From assembly GCA_016202525.1 (NCBI GenBank), contig JACQOM010000162.1:1-5832 (forward strand): a DNA stretch of 5,832 nucleotides, read 5' to 3'. The stretch's first letter is position 1, and each line of letters begins with the position of its first letter. This document shows, piece after piece, positions 1 to 5,708 of the stretch. Source of the DNA: Chloroflexota bacterium (GTDB lineage: Bacteria > Chloroflexota > Dehalococcoidia > Dehalococcoidales > UBA2162). The translations under genes were made by a program, and so were the position numbers. Under the pieces are notes generated by a model. The model was not told where the DNA came from, searched no databases, and was given only the letters and a program-made list of their open reading frames with translations.

Positions 1-453
1 CTGGCGCAGGTGAACTGGCCGGGCCGGCTTCAGGTCCTGAGCCGTCATCCGCTTCTAGTTGTCGATGGCGCTCATAACCCGTACTCGGCCGGCAAGCTGA
101 GGCAGGCCCTGGAGGAATATTTCCACTTTGACCGGGCTATCCTGATTCTGGGAGTTTCCTCGGACAAGGACCTGGCGGGAATGGTCTCGGAGCTATCGCC
201 CTTGTTCGGTGAAGTTATTGCTACTCACTCGATTCATCCCCGGGCGTTAGCTACCGCTGCTGTCGTGGCTGAGTTTAATCGCCAGGGAATAGCCGCACAG
301 GCAACCGATGATATTTCTATTGCCTTGCCCCGGGCGCTAGCTATGGCCGGGGAGAACGACCTCATTTGTGTCACCGGTTCATTGTTTGTTGTTGCCGGGG
401 CTATCGAGCAGGCAGAGCACTTGATTCCAGGGCTACAGGGCGAAAAGGGGTGA
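1..453 (+). CDS. folC: Folylpolyglutamate/dihydrofolate synthase, C-terminal part (5' end outside window)
   Basis: This is the last 150 residues of a bifunctional folate synthase. The enzyme adds glutamate to dihydropteroate and/or tetrahydrofolate using ATP, in the cytoplasm. The frame is open from base 1, so the gene starts upstream; the GTG at 10 is an internal codon. Visible signatures are WPGRLQVL at residues 6-13 of the fragment (the WPGR motif of FolC), then VVDGAHNP at 20-27, which is the DGAHNP motif opening the Mur-ligase C-terminal domain, and TGSLFVVAGA near the C-terminus, matching the GSLY/F element that ends FolC proteins. The missing N-terminal part should carry the P-loop ATP site, so substrate specificity cannot be judged here. 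The stop TGA at 451-453 forms part of the ribosome binding site of the next gene, so the two genes are probably cotranscribed. No frameshift is seen. Confidence 0.93.
   Translation: MAQVNWPGRLQVLSRHPLLVVDGAHNPYSAGKLRQALEEYFHFDRAILILGVSSDKDLAGMVSELSPLFGEVIATHSIHPRALATAAVVAEFNRQGIAAQATDDISIALPRALAMAGENDLICVTGSLFVVAGAIEQAEHLIPGLQGEKG
445..453 (+). promoter_or_regulatory. Ribosome binding site deciding the MATE start
   Basis: The bases AAGGGGTGA closely resemble the consensus AAGGAGGTGA and include the folC stop codon. They lie 9 bases before ATG 463, a normal spacing. The in-frame TTG at 454 directly abuts the site and would leave no spacer, so ATG 463 is preferred as the start. Confidence 0.65.
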
Positions 454-462
454 TTGTTTAGA

Positions 463-1845
463 ATGACTGAGGCAGGAAGTTCTGCTGTCAAAGGTATTGC
501 CGTTAAGCGGGACTGGACAAAGGGCAGCGTCGTTCGGAATCTGTTGGGTCTATCCTGGCCGATGGTGCTGCAGCAAGTCCTCTACCAGGTGAGCTTGCTC
601 GTTGAAATGATATGGGTAGGCAGGCTGGGAATAGCCTCTATCGCTGCGGTAGGCATTGGCACTCTCGTTTTCGGCCTGGTAATGACGGGATTGCAGGGTC
701 TGGCGATGGGGGCAAGGGCGACGATTGCCCGTTATATCGGCACCGGTGATACCGACGGTGCCAATCATGTTGCCAGACAAGCCTTTATCATGGGTACTGG
801 CTACGCAATAGTTATAGCGATAATAGGTTTCGTTTTTACCGAACCGATATTAAGGCTGTTCGGACTCAATCAGGATGTCATCAGTGAAGGAGTAAAGTTC
901 CTGCATGTATTATTTGCCGGCTGGGTGACGATGTCATATTGGTCGGTGGCTTTCGGTATTATGCAGGCTTCGGGCGACGCCGTGACACCGATGCAAATAC
1001 AGGTTGTCTCCAGGGTAATCCATGTCATACTCTATCCCTTCCTGATTTTCGGCTGGTGGATATTCCCCACGATGGGCATTGGTGGCGCCGCCTTAACCCA
1101 GGTACTTTCACAGAGTCTGGCCGCGCTTCTGGGTGTACTGGCCCTTTTAAACGGAAGGTCGCGGCTGCATTTGAGTTTGAATAACTTCAGAATCGATGCC
1201 GGTCTCATCTGGCGGATTATGAAAATCGGCATCCCCTCGGCTATTATGGGTGAGCAGGCAAGTTTTGGTAATCTGGTGTTGGCCCGGTTCATGGTTCCTT
1301 TCGGCAATGTGGCTGTAGCTGCCCATGGCCTGGTGCGGAGAGTGGAAACCATGATTACGGTGGCAAATGGGCCGATAGGTAGTGCTTCCGGGGTGCTGGC
1401 CGGGCAGAACCTGGGTGCCCGTCAACCGGGGCGAGCGAAGAGGAATGGCTGGCTGGCAACCGGCTTTGTGGAAATAATTATGGTCACCGGTTCCATAGCG
1501 GTATTGTTATGGGCTGAGAACATAATTAGAATCTTTAATACTGAGCCGGACCTGGTGACGTTAGCCAGCACTTTTTTAAGGATTGAAGCGGTCGATTTCT
1601 TATTCTCCGGTTTGGCTATCGTCTTACAGCAAAGTATCTCTACGTCCGGTGATACCTTTCCGCCGATGCTGATTAGCCTCCTCATGATTTGGCTGGTGCA
1701 AGTGCCCATGGCGTTTCTTTTGCCGAGGTTCACCGGTCTGGGTGCCAATGGAATACGGTGGGGAATAGTAGCCGGTAATTTGGCAGGGGCGATTATCTAC
1801 ATAACATATTTCCGGTTGGGTAGATTGCAGCGTAAGAAGGTATAG
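463..1845 (+). CDS. MATE-family multidrug/cation antiporter
   Basis: This 460-residue inner-membrane protein exports drugs or toxic organic cations in exchange for Na+ or H+. The length fits the family (about 440-470). Many long hydrophobic stretches agree with the 12-helix, two-lobe MATE fold. Helix 1 has P33 followed by VGRLG at 52-56, the typical first-lobe signature. AGQNLGA at 313-319 is the second-lobe counterpart, and E264 sits in helix 7, where NorM-type proteins carry an important acidic residue. The usual Asp in helix 1 (VDxxFVG) is Glu48 here. A soluble N-terminus of about 25 residues with Lys/Arg precedes helix 1. The ATG at 463 is chosen because of its ribosome binding site. The gene lies 9 bases after folC and probably shares its transcript. 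The substrate cannot be predicted; the NorM, DinF and YeeO subgroups are hard to separate by eye. Confidence 0.93.
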   Translation: MTEAGSSAVKGIAVKRDWTKGSVVRNLLGLSWPMVLQQVLYQVSLLVEMIWVGRLGIASIAAVGIGTLVFGLVMTGLQGLAMGARATIARYIGTGDTDGANHVARQAFIMGTGYAIVIAIIGFVFTEPILRLFGLNQDVISEGVKFLHVLFAGWVTMSYWSVAFGIMQASGDAVTPMQIQVVSRVIHVILYPFLIFGWWIFPTMGIGGAALTQVLSQSLAALLGVLALLNGRSRLHLSLNNFRIDAGLIWRIMKIGIPSAIMGEQASFGNLVLARFMVPFGNVAVAAHGLVRRVETMITVANGPIGSASGVLAGQNLGARQPGRAKRNGWLATGFVEIIMVTGSIAVLLWAENIIRIFNTEPDLVTLASTFLRIEAVDFLFSGLAIVLQQSISTSGDTFPPMLISLLMIWLVQVPMAFLLPRFTGLGANGIRWGIVAGNLAGAIIYITYFRLGRLQRKKV

Positions 1846-1942
1846 GCGGCTTTACCGGGCAGGCAGTTGTGAAGAGACAAGGCAACCGTTTCAGGTGCCT
1901 CTGGAAGGTCGGGGTTTTCAGGTAGAGTTTATGTAGCCGCCT
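1844..1942. repeat. Widely spaced 8-bp inverted repeat between converging genes
   Basis: AGGCGGCT at 1844-1851, overlapping the MATE stop codon, is the exact reverse complement of AGCCGCCT at 1935-1942, inside the 3' end of the SWIM gene. The arms are 83 bases apart. Such a match could pair the ends of either transcript but may be chance at this GC content. Confidence 0.3.
1878..1903. terminator. Weak hairpin, possible terminator between MATE and SWIM genes
   Basis: AGGCAACC (1880-1887) pairs with GGTGCCT (1894-1900) around a 6-base loop with one bulged A. CA (1878-1879) and TG (1902-1903) can extend the stem past a bulged C. A short GGGGTTTT run follows at 1911-1918 on the plus strand, too far away for a classical intrinsic terminator. 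The position between two converging genes is what makes termination plausible. No better terminator is visible in this gap. Confidence 0.3.
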
Positions 1943-2192
1943 GCATCTGTGTGGCCAGGGCCTCTTTGGGAAGCATATCATTAAGGATTGTCCCCATTGC
2001 CATGGTATGGCTGCACAGCCCCCAGTTGGAGAAGAAATGGCAGGAGCAATGCCACTGTCCGTCTTCATAACCGACAGAGTAGTCGTCATTTTCCCCACGG
2101 AACTTTACGGAGAGCGAGGAGAACGTGACCCGGTCCTTCTCTTGAGCGTAGCGTTTGGCCTTCTCGATTTTTCCAATCAGGCTTGACTGCAT
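1929..2192 (-). CDS. Small SWIM zinc-finger protein
   Basis: This 87-residue protein is essentially one SWIM domain. The metal-binding pattern is C49-x-C51, eight residues, C60-x-H62, matching the SWIM consensus CxC...CxH that binds one zinc and is linked to DNA or protein binding. The N-terminal third (residues 5-20) is a charged, probable helix (KIEKAKRYAQEKDR); residues 22-48 look like the beta-strand part that precedes the zinc ligands in SWIM domains. The ATG at 2192 is chosen over an upstream in-frame start at 2225 because AAGGAGGAGG lies 8 bases before it. The gene stands alone, converging with the MATE gene and diverging from dtd. SWIM domains usually occur in larger proteins (SNF2 helicases, MuDR transposases, SWS1-like factors), so a free-standing one has no sure function. 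The zinc-binding fold is confident; the role is unknown. Confidence 0.85.
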   Translation of the reverse strand: MQSSLIGKIEKAKRYAQEKDRVTFSSLSVKFRGENDDYSVGYEDGQWHCSCHFFSNWGLCSHTMAMGTILNDMLPKEALATQMQAAT

Positions 2193-2200
2193 AGCTATTA

Positions 2201-2210
2201 CCTCCTCCTT
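2201..2210 (-). promoter_or_regulatory. Very strong ribosome binding site of the SWIM gene
   Basis: Read on the minus strand this is AAGGAGGAGG, followed by TAATAGCT and ATG 2192. It is a near-perfect anti-16S match at good spacing, fixes the start codon and predicts efficient translation of a small protein. Confidence 0.85.
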
Positions 2211-2219
2211 AAAACTAAT

Positions 2220-2247
2220 AAGCACTGAGCCTCATCGGTCAGTGCTT
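2220..2247. repeat. Perfect 9-bp inverted repeat in the SWIM gene leader
   Basis: AAGCACTGA (2220-2228) is the exact reverse complement of TCAGTGCTT (2239-2247), separated by 10 bases. Within the spacer, CC/GG can add two pairs after a bulge. On the minus strand it lies 9 bases before the AAGGAGGAGG ribosome binding site, so it could fold in the mRNA leader or be an operator bound as DNA by a dimeric repressor. On the plus strand it is followed by GATTTCTT, a poor U-tract, so an intrinsic terminator is less likely. Confidence 0.6.
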
Positions 2248-2262
2248 GATTTCTTGCCACGA

Positions 2263-2300
2263 CTAACAGCCATAGTTGCATGTTATCTACTTCCTGTTAG
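2263..2300. repeat. Second inverted repeat in the SWIM/dtd intergenic region
   Basis: CTAACAG (2263-2269) is exactly complementary to CTGTTAG (2294-2300), with a 24-base spacer. With the repeat at 2220-2247 it would give a two-hairpin leader on the minus-strand transcript. A seven-base match with a long loop is weaker evidence than the first repeat. Confidence 0.35.
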
Positions 2301-2321
2301 ACCATTTTCGTATTGTATTTT

Positions 2322-2350
2322 ATTCTACTACTTTTAGACGGAAAAGTCCA
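2322..2350 (-). promoter_or_regulatory. Candidate sigma-70 promoter for the SWIM gene
   Basis: On the minus strand TGGACT (2350-2345) and TAGAAT (2327-2322) are separated by 17 bases, matching the -35 and -10 consensus at 4 of 6 and 5 of 6 positions. Transcription would begin near 2315, giving an untranslated leader of about 120 bases that contains both inverted repeats. The stretch is AT-rich, so chance matches are possible. Confidence 0.35.
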
Positions 2351-2378
2351 TAGAAATTAGAAGGAAGAAAGAAATATT

Positions 2379-2406
2379 TTGATTGTTCGGACTATTGCGC
2401 TAAAAT
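2379..2406 (+). promoter_or_regulatory. Candidate sigma-70 promoter for the dtd operon
   Basis: TTGATT (2379-2384) and TAAAAT (2401-2406) are spaced by 16 bases, matching consensus at 4 of 6 and 5 of 6 positions. Just upstream is an A/purine-rich run (2359-2374) that could act like an UP element. Transcription would begin near 2413, about 25 bases before the dtd ATG and just before its GGAGGG ribosome binding site (2422-2427). Confidence 0.5.
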
Positions 2407-2436
2407 GGGTAAGTACAGGCCGGAGGGAGAATAGCA

Positions 2437-2886
2437 ATGAAAGCACTGCTGCAGCGGGTCATCGGGGCCTCGGTTAGCGTGGCTGATGATGTGGTGGGCA
2501 GGATAGGCCGGGGACTGGTGGTCTTTGTCGGGGTGGCTGGTGGGGATACCGAAAGGGATGCGGACTATCTGGCGCAGAAGACAGTCGGCCTGCGAATTTT
2601 CGCTGATGAAGCCGGTAAATTTAACCTCTCCGCTATAGAAGTTAAGGGTGAGATACTGGCGGTGAGTCAATTCACGCTTCTGGCCGATACGAGAAAAGGG
2701 CGCCGTCCCAGTTTTACAGAGGCAGCACCACCGGAGCAGGCGGAAGCATTATTCGAACGGTTTGTCCTGCAGGCACGGGCAAGCGGGTTAAAGGTGGAGA
2801 CGGGACGGTTCCAGCAACATATGCTGGTGGAAATCTACAATGACGGCCCGGTAACGATACTGCTGGACAGCCGAGAGAAATTTTAG
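2437..2886 (+). CDS. dtd: D-aminoacyl-tRNA deacylase
   Basis: This 149-residue cytoplasmic enzyme (usual length about 145-150) hydrolyses D-amino acids, and mischarged glycine on tRNA-Ala, from tRNA, so that D-residues do not enter proteins. It acts as a dimer. It begins MKALLQRV, typical of DTD. The two conserved active-site elements are present: SQFTL at 77-81, and NDGPVT at 135-140, which holds the Gly-cisPro pair (G137-P138) that enforces chirality. Residues 86-93 (RKGRRPSF) match the usual basic loop. The start is supported by GGAGGG at 2422-2427, 9 bases upstream. It is the first gene of a plus-strand operon with three downstream genes; the next one starts 14 bases after the stop. No damage or unusual residue is seen at the catalytic motifs. 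Confidence 0.96.
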   Translation: MKALLQRVIGASVSVADDVVGRIGRGLVVFVGVAGGDTERDADYLAQKTVGLRIFADEAGKFNLSAIEVKGEILAVSQFTLLADTRKGRRPSFTEAAPPEQAEALFERFVLQARASGLKVETGRFQQHMLVEIYNDGPVTILLDSREKF

Positions 2887-2900
2887 GTCGGAGGGTATTT

Positions 2901-3119
2901 ATGGATAGTGAAGAAAAAGCCAAGTTGCGGACATTACTAACCTATTGGGTGAAACATAATAAGGAGCATAGCCAGGAGTTCGAAGAATGGGCTGGTAAAC
3001 TGAAGGCGTTCGGGGAGGCTGAGGCAGGCGGGGAACTATTGTTGGCAGCTAAGGAGATGGAGAAAGCCAGCCAGAATTTGTCAAGGGCATTACGGAGACT
3101 GGAGAAAAAGGAGCGCTAA
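2901..3119 (+). CDS. Small, highly charged helical protein beside CooT (function unknown)
   Basis: This 72-residue protein has no signal peptide or membrane segment and is rich in Glu, Lys, Leu and Ala. It should fold as two or three helices (about 3-33, 35-50 and 52-70). The most distinctive part is YWVKHNKEHSQEFEEW at residues 15-30. H19 and H23 are four apart on one helix face, with acidic residues nearby, an arrangement able to bind a metal ion. From memory, a YWxxHNxEH-type helical domain occurs near or fused to nickel/cobalt permease components in archaea and anaerobes; I cannot confirm this here. The start is supported by GGAGGG at 2890-2895, 5 bases upstream. The gene follows dtd by 14 bases and precedes the CooT-family gene by 1 base, so cotranslation and a shared nickel role are plausible but inferred. 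Confidence 0.8.
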   Translation: MDSEEKAKLRTLLTYWVKHNKEHSQEFEEWAGKLKAFGEAEAGGELLLAAKEMEKASQNLSRALRRLEKKER

Positions 3120-3120
3120 G

Positions 3121-3321
3121 ATGTGTTTATCCAAAGCATATGTTGAAAAGGCTGGTAAAAAGGAGTTGGTGCTGGAAGAAGTTGCCTTGCTCAAACTTAA
3201 AGGCGGCAAGGTATTTCTGAAAACGCTTTTCGGGGAAGAGAGGGAGATTGGGGCGAACCTTAAAGAGGTCGATTTTCTGAGTCATACTCTCCTACTGGGC
3301 TATGCTAAGGAGCCCCGATGA
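3121..3321 (+). CDS. CooT-family nickel-binding protein
   Basis: This 66-residue protein matches the CooT family in length (about 60-70) and in its start, MCLSKAYV. In Rhodospirillum rubrum CooT the equivalent Cys2 takes part in nickel binding by a dimer that helps mature CO dehydrogenase. The rest is a small beta-type fold (ELVLEEVALLKLKGGKVFLKTLFGEE), with the LFGEE turn at 36-40 typical of the family. Relatives were once annotated as RNA-binding, so that name may appear in databases. The ribosome binding site GGAG lies inside the end of the preceding gene. The stop TGA overlaps the lgt start as ATGA at 3318-3321, which points to translational coupling. No CO dehydrogenase or cooC/cooJ gene is in view, so the nickel client is unknown. 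Family assignment is good; function is inferred. Confidence 0.8.
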   Translation: MCLSKAYVEKAGKKELVLEEVALLKLKGGKVFLKTLFGEEREIGANLKEVDFLSHTLLLGYAKEPR

Positions 3322-4091
3322 TAAAAATCGGGCTGGACCCGATTCTGCTTCACCTGGGACCGTTTTTCGTGTCCTGGCACAGTCTTTTCAGTGTCGTCGG
3401 TATTGTGGTGGCGGTATGGCTTTCGGCCCGTCTGGTGTCTAAGGCGGGACTTTCTGTCGATACTCTATATTCGCTGGCGCTCTGGGGTATTCCCGGTGGA
3501 ATTATCGGCGCGCGGCTGGTGCATGTCATCGATTACTGGGACTTCTATACGGCTAACCCCGGGTCTATCCTTGCCGTCTGGACGGGTGGACTGGCAATCT
3601 GGGGAGGTATCCTGGGGGGAACGCTTGCCGGGGTGATATTCACCAGAGTGAAAGGGGTGCCTACCGCCCGCTATGCCGACCTGGTGGCTCCTGGGCTTAT
3701 CCTGGCTCAAGCCATCGGGAGGATTGGGGATATTATTAACGGGGAACATTTCAGCACGCCCACCAGCCTGCCATGGGGAGTAGTCTACACTCACCCTGAC
3801 AGTCCGGCTTACGGCCGGCCGCCGACACACCCAGCGGTAGCTTATGAATTGCTGATGGACCTGCTCATCTTCGCAATACTGTGGAGATGGCGGGAACGCA
3901 TCCGACCTGACGGCTCGCTTTTCTTGCTCTATCTCAGCCTGTATGCCACCGGGCGTTTCTTCCTTTCCTTCCTGAGACTGGATAGCAACACGGTTTTCCT
4001 GTCTCTGAATCAAGCGCAGTGGATTTGCCTGCTGGTGCTGGCGGTGACCGTGCCCTTATTGGTCTGGCGGAAAGTTTCTATCCGCAAATAG
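3318..4091 (+). CDS. lgt: Prolipoprotein diacylglyceryl transferase
   Basis: This 257-residue inner-membrane enzyme transfers diacylglycerol from phosphatidylglycerol to the lipobox cysteine of exported prolipoproteins, the first step of lipoprotein maturation. About seven hydrophobic segments are visible. The Lgt signature is GRIGDIINGE at 134-143, followed by PWGVVY (152-157) and THPAVAYE (170-177), matching the usual HPxxLYE. GGLAIWGG is at 90-97 and GRFFLSFLR at 212-220. Positions that are His103, Asn146 and Glu243 in E. coli Lgt appear here as W95, D138 and S217, while the equivalents of Arg143, Glu151 and Arg239 are kept (R135, E143, R213). The ATG at 3318 overlaps the upstream stop as ATGA, so translation is probably coupled. 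It is the last gene of the dtd operon and converges with yajC across only 21 bases. Confidence 0.95.
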   Translation: MIKIGLDPILLHLGPFFVSWHSLFSVVGIVVAVWLSARLVSKAGLSVDTLYSLALWGIPGGIIGARLVHVIDYWDFYTANPGSILAVWTGGLAIWGGILGGTLAGVIFTRVKGVPTARYADLVAPGLILAQAIGRIGDIINGEHFSTPTSLPWGVVYTHPDSPAYGRPPTHPAVAYELLMDLLIFAILWRWRERIRPDGSLFLLYLSLYATGRFFLSFLRLDSNTVFLSLNQAQWICLLVLAVTVPLLVWRKVSIRK

Positions 4092-4112
4092 CGGTCTGGT
4101 CCAGTTTGAGTG

Positions 4113-4385
4113 CTACTTCCCGAGTTCCTCCGGATGGCTGACGACGGCGCCTTTGGCCATCCTTATGGTTGCCCCTGATTCCACTTTTATGACGACACTA
4201 TTCTCGTCGATGCTTTCAACCTGCCCGTAGATTCCGCCGGCGGTAATTACCGTATCCCCTTTCTGGAGTTCTGCAACCATCTGGTCATGCTTCTTTTCTC
4301 GCTGGCGCAGCGGTCTGATGATGAAGAAATAGAACATGCCAAAAATCAATGCCGTAATAAGAAGCATCGGTCCAAAGGTTATCAA
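4113..4385 (-). CDS. yajC: Preprotein translocase accessory subunit YajC
   Basis: This 90-residue membrane protein (family about 85-120) associates with SecDF of the Sec export machinery. A single transmembrane helix spans about residues 7-23 and runs into IRPLRQREKKH (23-33), the YajC hallmark (usually IRPQxKR). A soluble beta domain follows, with KGDTVITAGGIYG at 42-54, the strongly conserved part of the family. The start is TTG at 4385, supported by GGAGGG (4397-4392) six bases upstream. The ATG at residue 7 would cut into the membrane helix and lacks such a site. TTG overlaps the miaB stop as TTGA, so it is probably translated by reinitiation after miaB. The usual partners secD, secF and tgt are not in view. 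The gene ends 21 bases from the converging lgt end, with no clear terminator. Confidence 0.93.
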   Translation of the reverse strand: MITFGPMLLITALIFGMFYFFIIRPLRQREKKHDQMVAELQKGDTVITAGGIYGQVESIDENSVVIKVESGATIRMAKGAVVSHPEELGK

Positions 4386-5656
4386 CTTTTTCCCTCCTCA
4401 GCCTTGCTTGAAGTAGTCGGGCTACCCTGCAGCGACCAGGGGCTTGTCTTCTCAATCCTGATATTCACTAATTGTCCTGTAAGGTCGCCATCAGCGTTAA
4501 AGAAGACCAGTTTATCACTTCTGGTCCGGCCCTGCCACTTGCCCTGGTTTTTACCATCCACCAGCACTTCGACGGTTTGGCCCATTAACCGGGCGTTGAT
4601 TTCAGTGGCGATGCTCTCCTGAAGTTTCTCAATCCGGTTCAGGCGGTTTCTTTTTTCAGTAGCCGGGATATCGTCTTCCAGCTCTCTGGCGGCAAGCGTT
4701 CCGGGTCTGGGGGAATAAGCCGCTACATGGACGGTATCGAACCTGAACTTGGCAAGCATGTCGAATGTTTGCCGGAACTGCTCCTCGCTTTCGGAGGGAA
4801 AGCCGACGATGACATCGGTGCTCAGGGCTATATCCGGTATTTTACGGCGTATCTCGGCGACTAGATTACAGTAGTGCTCTACGGTATAGCCCCGTCTCAT
4901 CGCTTTCAAAATGTCATTATCGCCTGCCTGGATGGGGAGATTTATCTGCTGACAGACTTTGGGCAGTCGGGCTATGGCTTCGATGAGCCTGCTGCTCATG
5001 TCTTTGGGGTGGTTGGTCAGGAAGCGCAGGCGAGCCAGCCCGTCTATCGTATTCAGCTCGGTGAGCAAGTCAGCCAGGTCCGGTTTGTCGGGCAGGTCAT
5101 GTCCGTATGAGTCCACATTCTGCCCGAGCAGGGTGACTTCTTTGGCGCCGCGGCGCACCAGTTCTCGGACCTCGCAGGCTATTTCGGCCGGCAGGCGGCT
5201 CCTTTCCCGGCCACGGCGGTAGGGGACGATGCAATAAGAACAAAAATTGTCGCAGCCCTGTATGATGGGCACATAGACTCTGGGTGGGGGACGCTGGGGC
5301 AATGCTCGAACCCATCCGTCTTTTTCCAGCCACTGTGGAGAGTCTCCGGGCTTAAAAAAGTAGTCGACATGAGGGAAATTCCTTTTCAGTTGTTCCGTAT
5401 TGGCGTTTACCAGACAGCCGGTTATGGCCAGGGTCAGGCCGGGGCGTTCCCTTTTCAGAGATTTCAGGCTGGCGAGCCGGCTGGTGAGGCGGTCTTCCGC
5501 GCTCTGGCGCACCACACAGCTATTGAGCACGATAATATCGGCCTCTTCCAGGCTGGCCGTAGCCTGGTAGCCGCGCTGCTCGAAGAAGCTGCCGAGCCGT
5601 TCCGATTCAGCCTTGTTCATCTGGCAACCGATTGTCCAGATATAATATTGGGGCAT
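4382..5656 (-). CDS. miaB: tRNA-2-methylthio-N6-isopentenyladenosine synthase (radical SAM methylthiotransferase)
   Basis: This 424-residue enzyme converts i6A37 to ms2i6A37 in tRNAs that read codons starting with U, using SAM and two 4Fe-4S clusters. The N-terminal methylthiotransferase domain has C11, C47 and C81 (in IGCQMNKAE, NSCVVR and TGCL), ligands of the auxiliary cluster. The radical SAM motif CxxxCxxC is C135, C139, C142, followed by VPYRRGRERSR. LPIQAGDNDILKAMRRGYT and DVIVGFPSES are typical of the catalytic barrel, and a C-terminal TRAM-like domain lies at about 355-415. The choice of MiaB over MtaB or RimO rests on the NHPKDM and GRERSR contexts. The start is ATG 5656; the frame stays open upstream only because it runs through the tRNA gene. 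A modest GAGG (5671-5668) lies 11 bases before the ATG. The stop overlaps the yajC start. Confidence 0.95.
   Translation of the reverse strand: MPQYYIWTIGCQMNKAESERLGSFFEQRGYQATASLEEADIIVLNSCVVRQSAEDRLTSRLASLKSLKRERPGLTLAITGCLVNANTEQLKRNFPHVDYFFKPGDSPQWLEKDGWVRALPQRPPPRVYVPIIQGCDNFCSYCIVPYRRGRERSRLPAEIACEVRELVRRGAKEVTLLGQNVDSYGHDLPDKPDLADLLTELNTIDGLARLRFLTNHPKDMSSRLIEAIARLPKVCQQINLPIQAGDNDILKAMRRGYTVEHYCNLVAEIRRKIPDIALSTDVIVGFPSESEEQFRQTFDMLAKFRFDTVHVAAYSPRPGTLAARELEDDIPATEKRNRLNRIEKLQESIATEINARLMGQTVEVLVDGKNQGKWQGRTRSDKLVFFNADGDLTGQLVNIRIEKTSPWSLQGSPTTSSKAEEGKS
4392..4397 (-). promoter_or_regulatory. Ribosome binding site supporting the yajC TTG start
   Basis: Read on the minus strand, GGAGGG sits within the last codons of miaB and is followed by AAAAAG and TTG 4385. 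The six-base spacing supports initiation at the rare TTG codon. Confidence 0.75.
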
Positions 5657-5708
5657 AATCTTTTGGGCCTCGATAGAATTGATAGTTTTTGTTGTGATGA
5701 TTGCTAAC

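Noticed and set aside
2220..2247. Inverted repeat as an intrinsic terminator for plus-strand transcription
   Set aside because: The stem is AT/GC mixed with a 10-base spacer and is followed by GATTTCTT, not a U-run. No plus-strand gene ends nearby, so a leader or operator role is preferred.
2155..2337. Plus-strand open frame of 60 codons overlapping the start of the SWIM gene
   Set aside because: It has no ribosome binding site, overlaps the well-supported minus-strand gene and its leader, and its product resembles no known protein.
3465..4013. 182-codon minus-strand open frame inside lgt
   Set aside because: It is antisense to a clear lgt gene with all family motifs. The product is low-complexity, polar and unfamiliar, typical of a shadow frame in GC-rich coding DNA.
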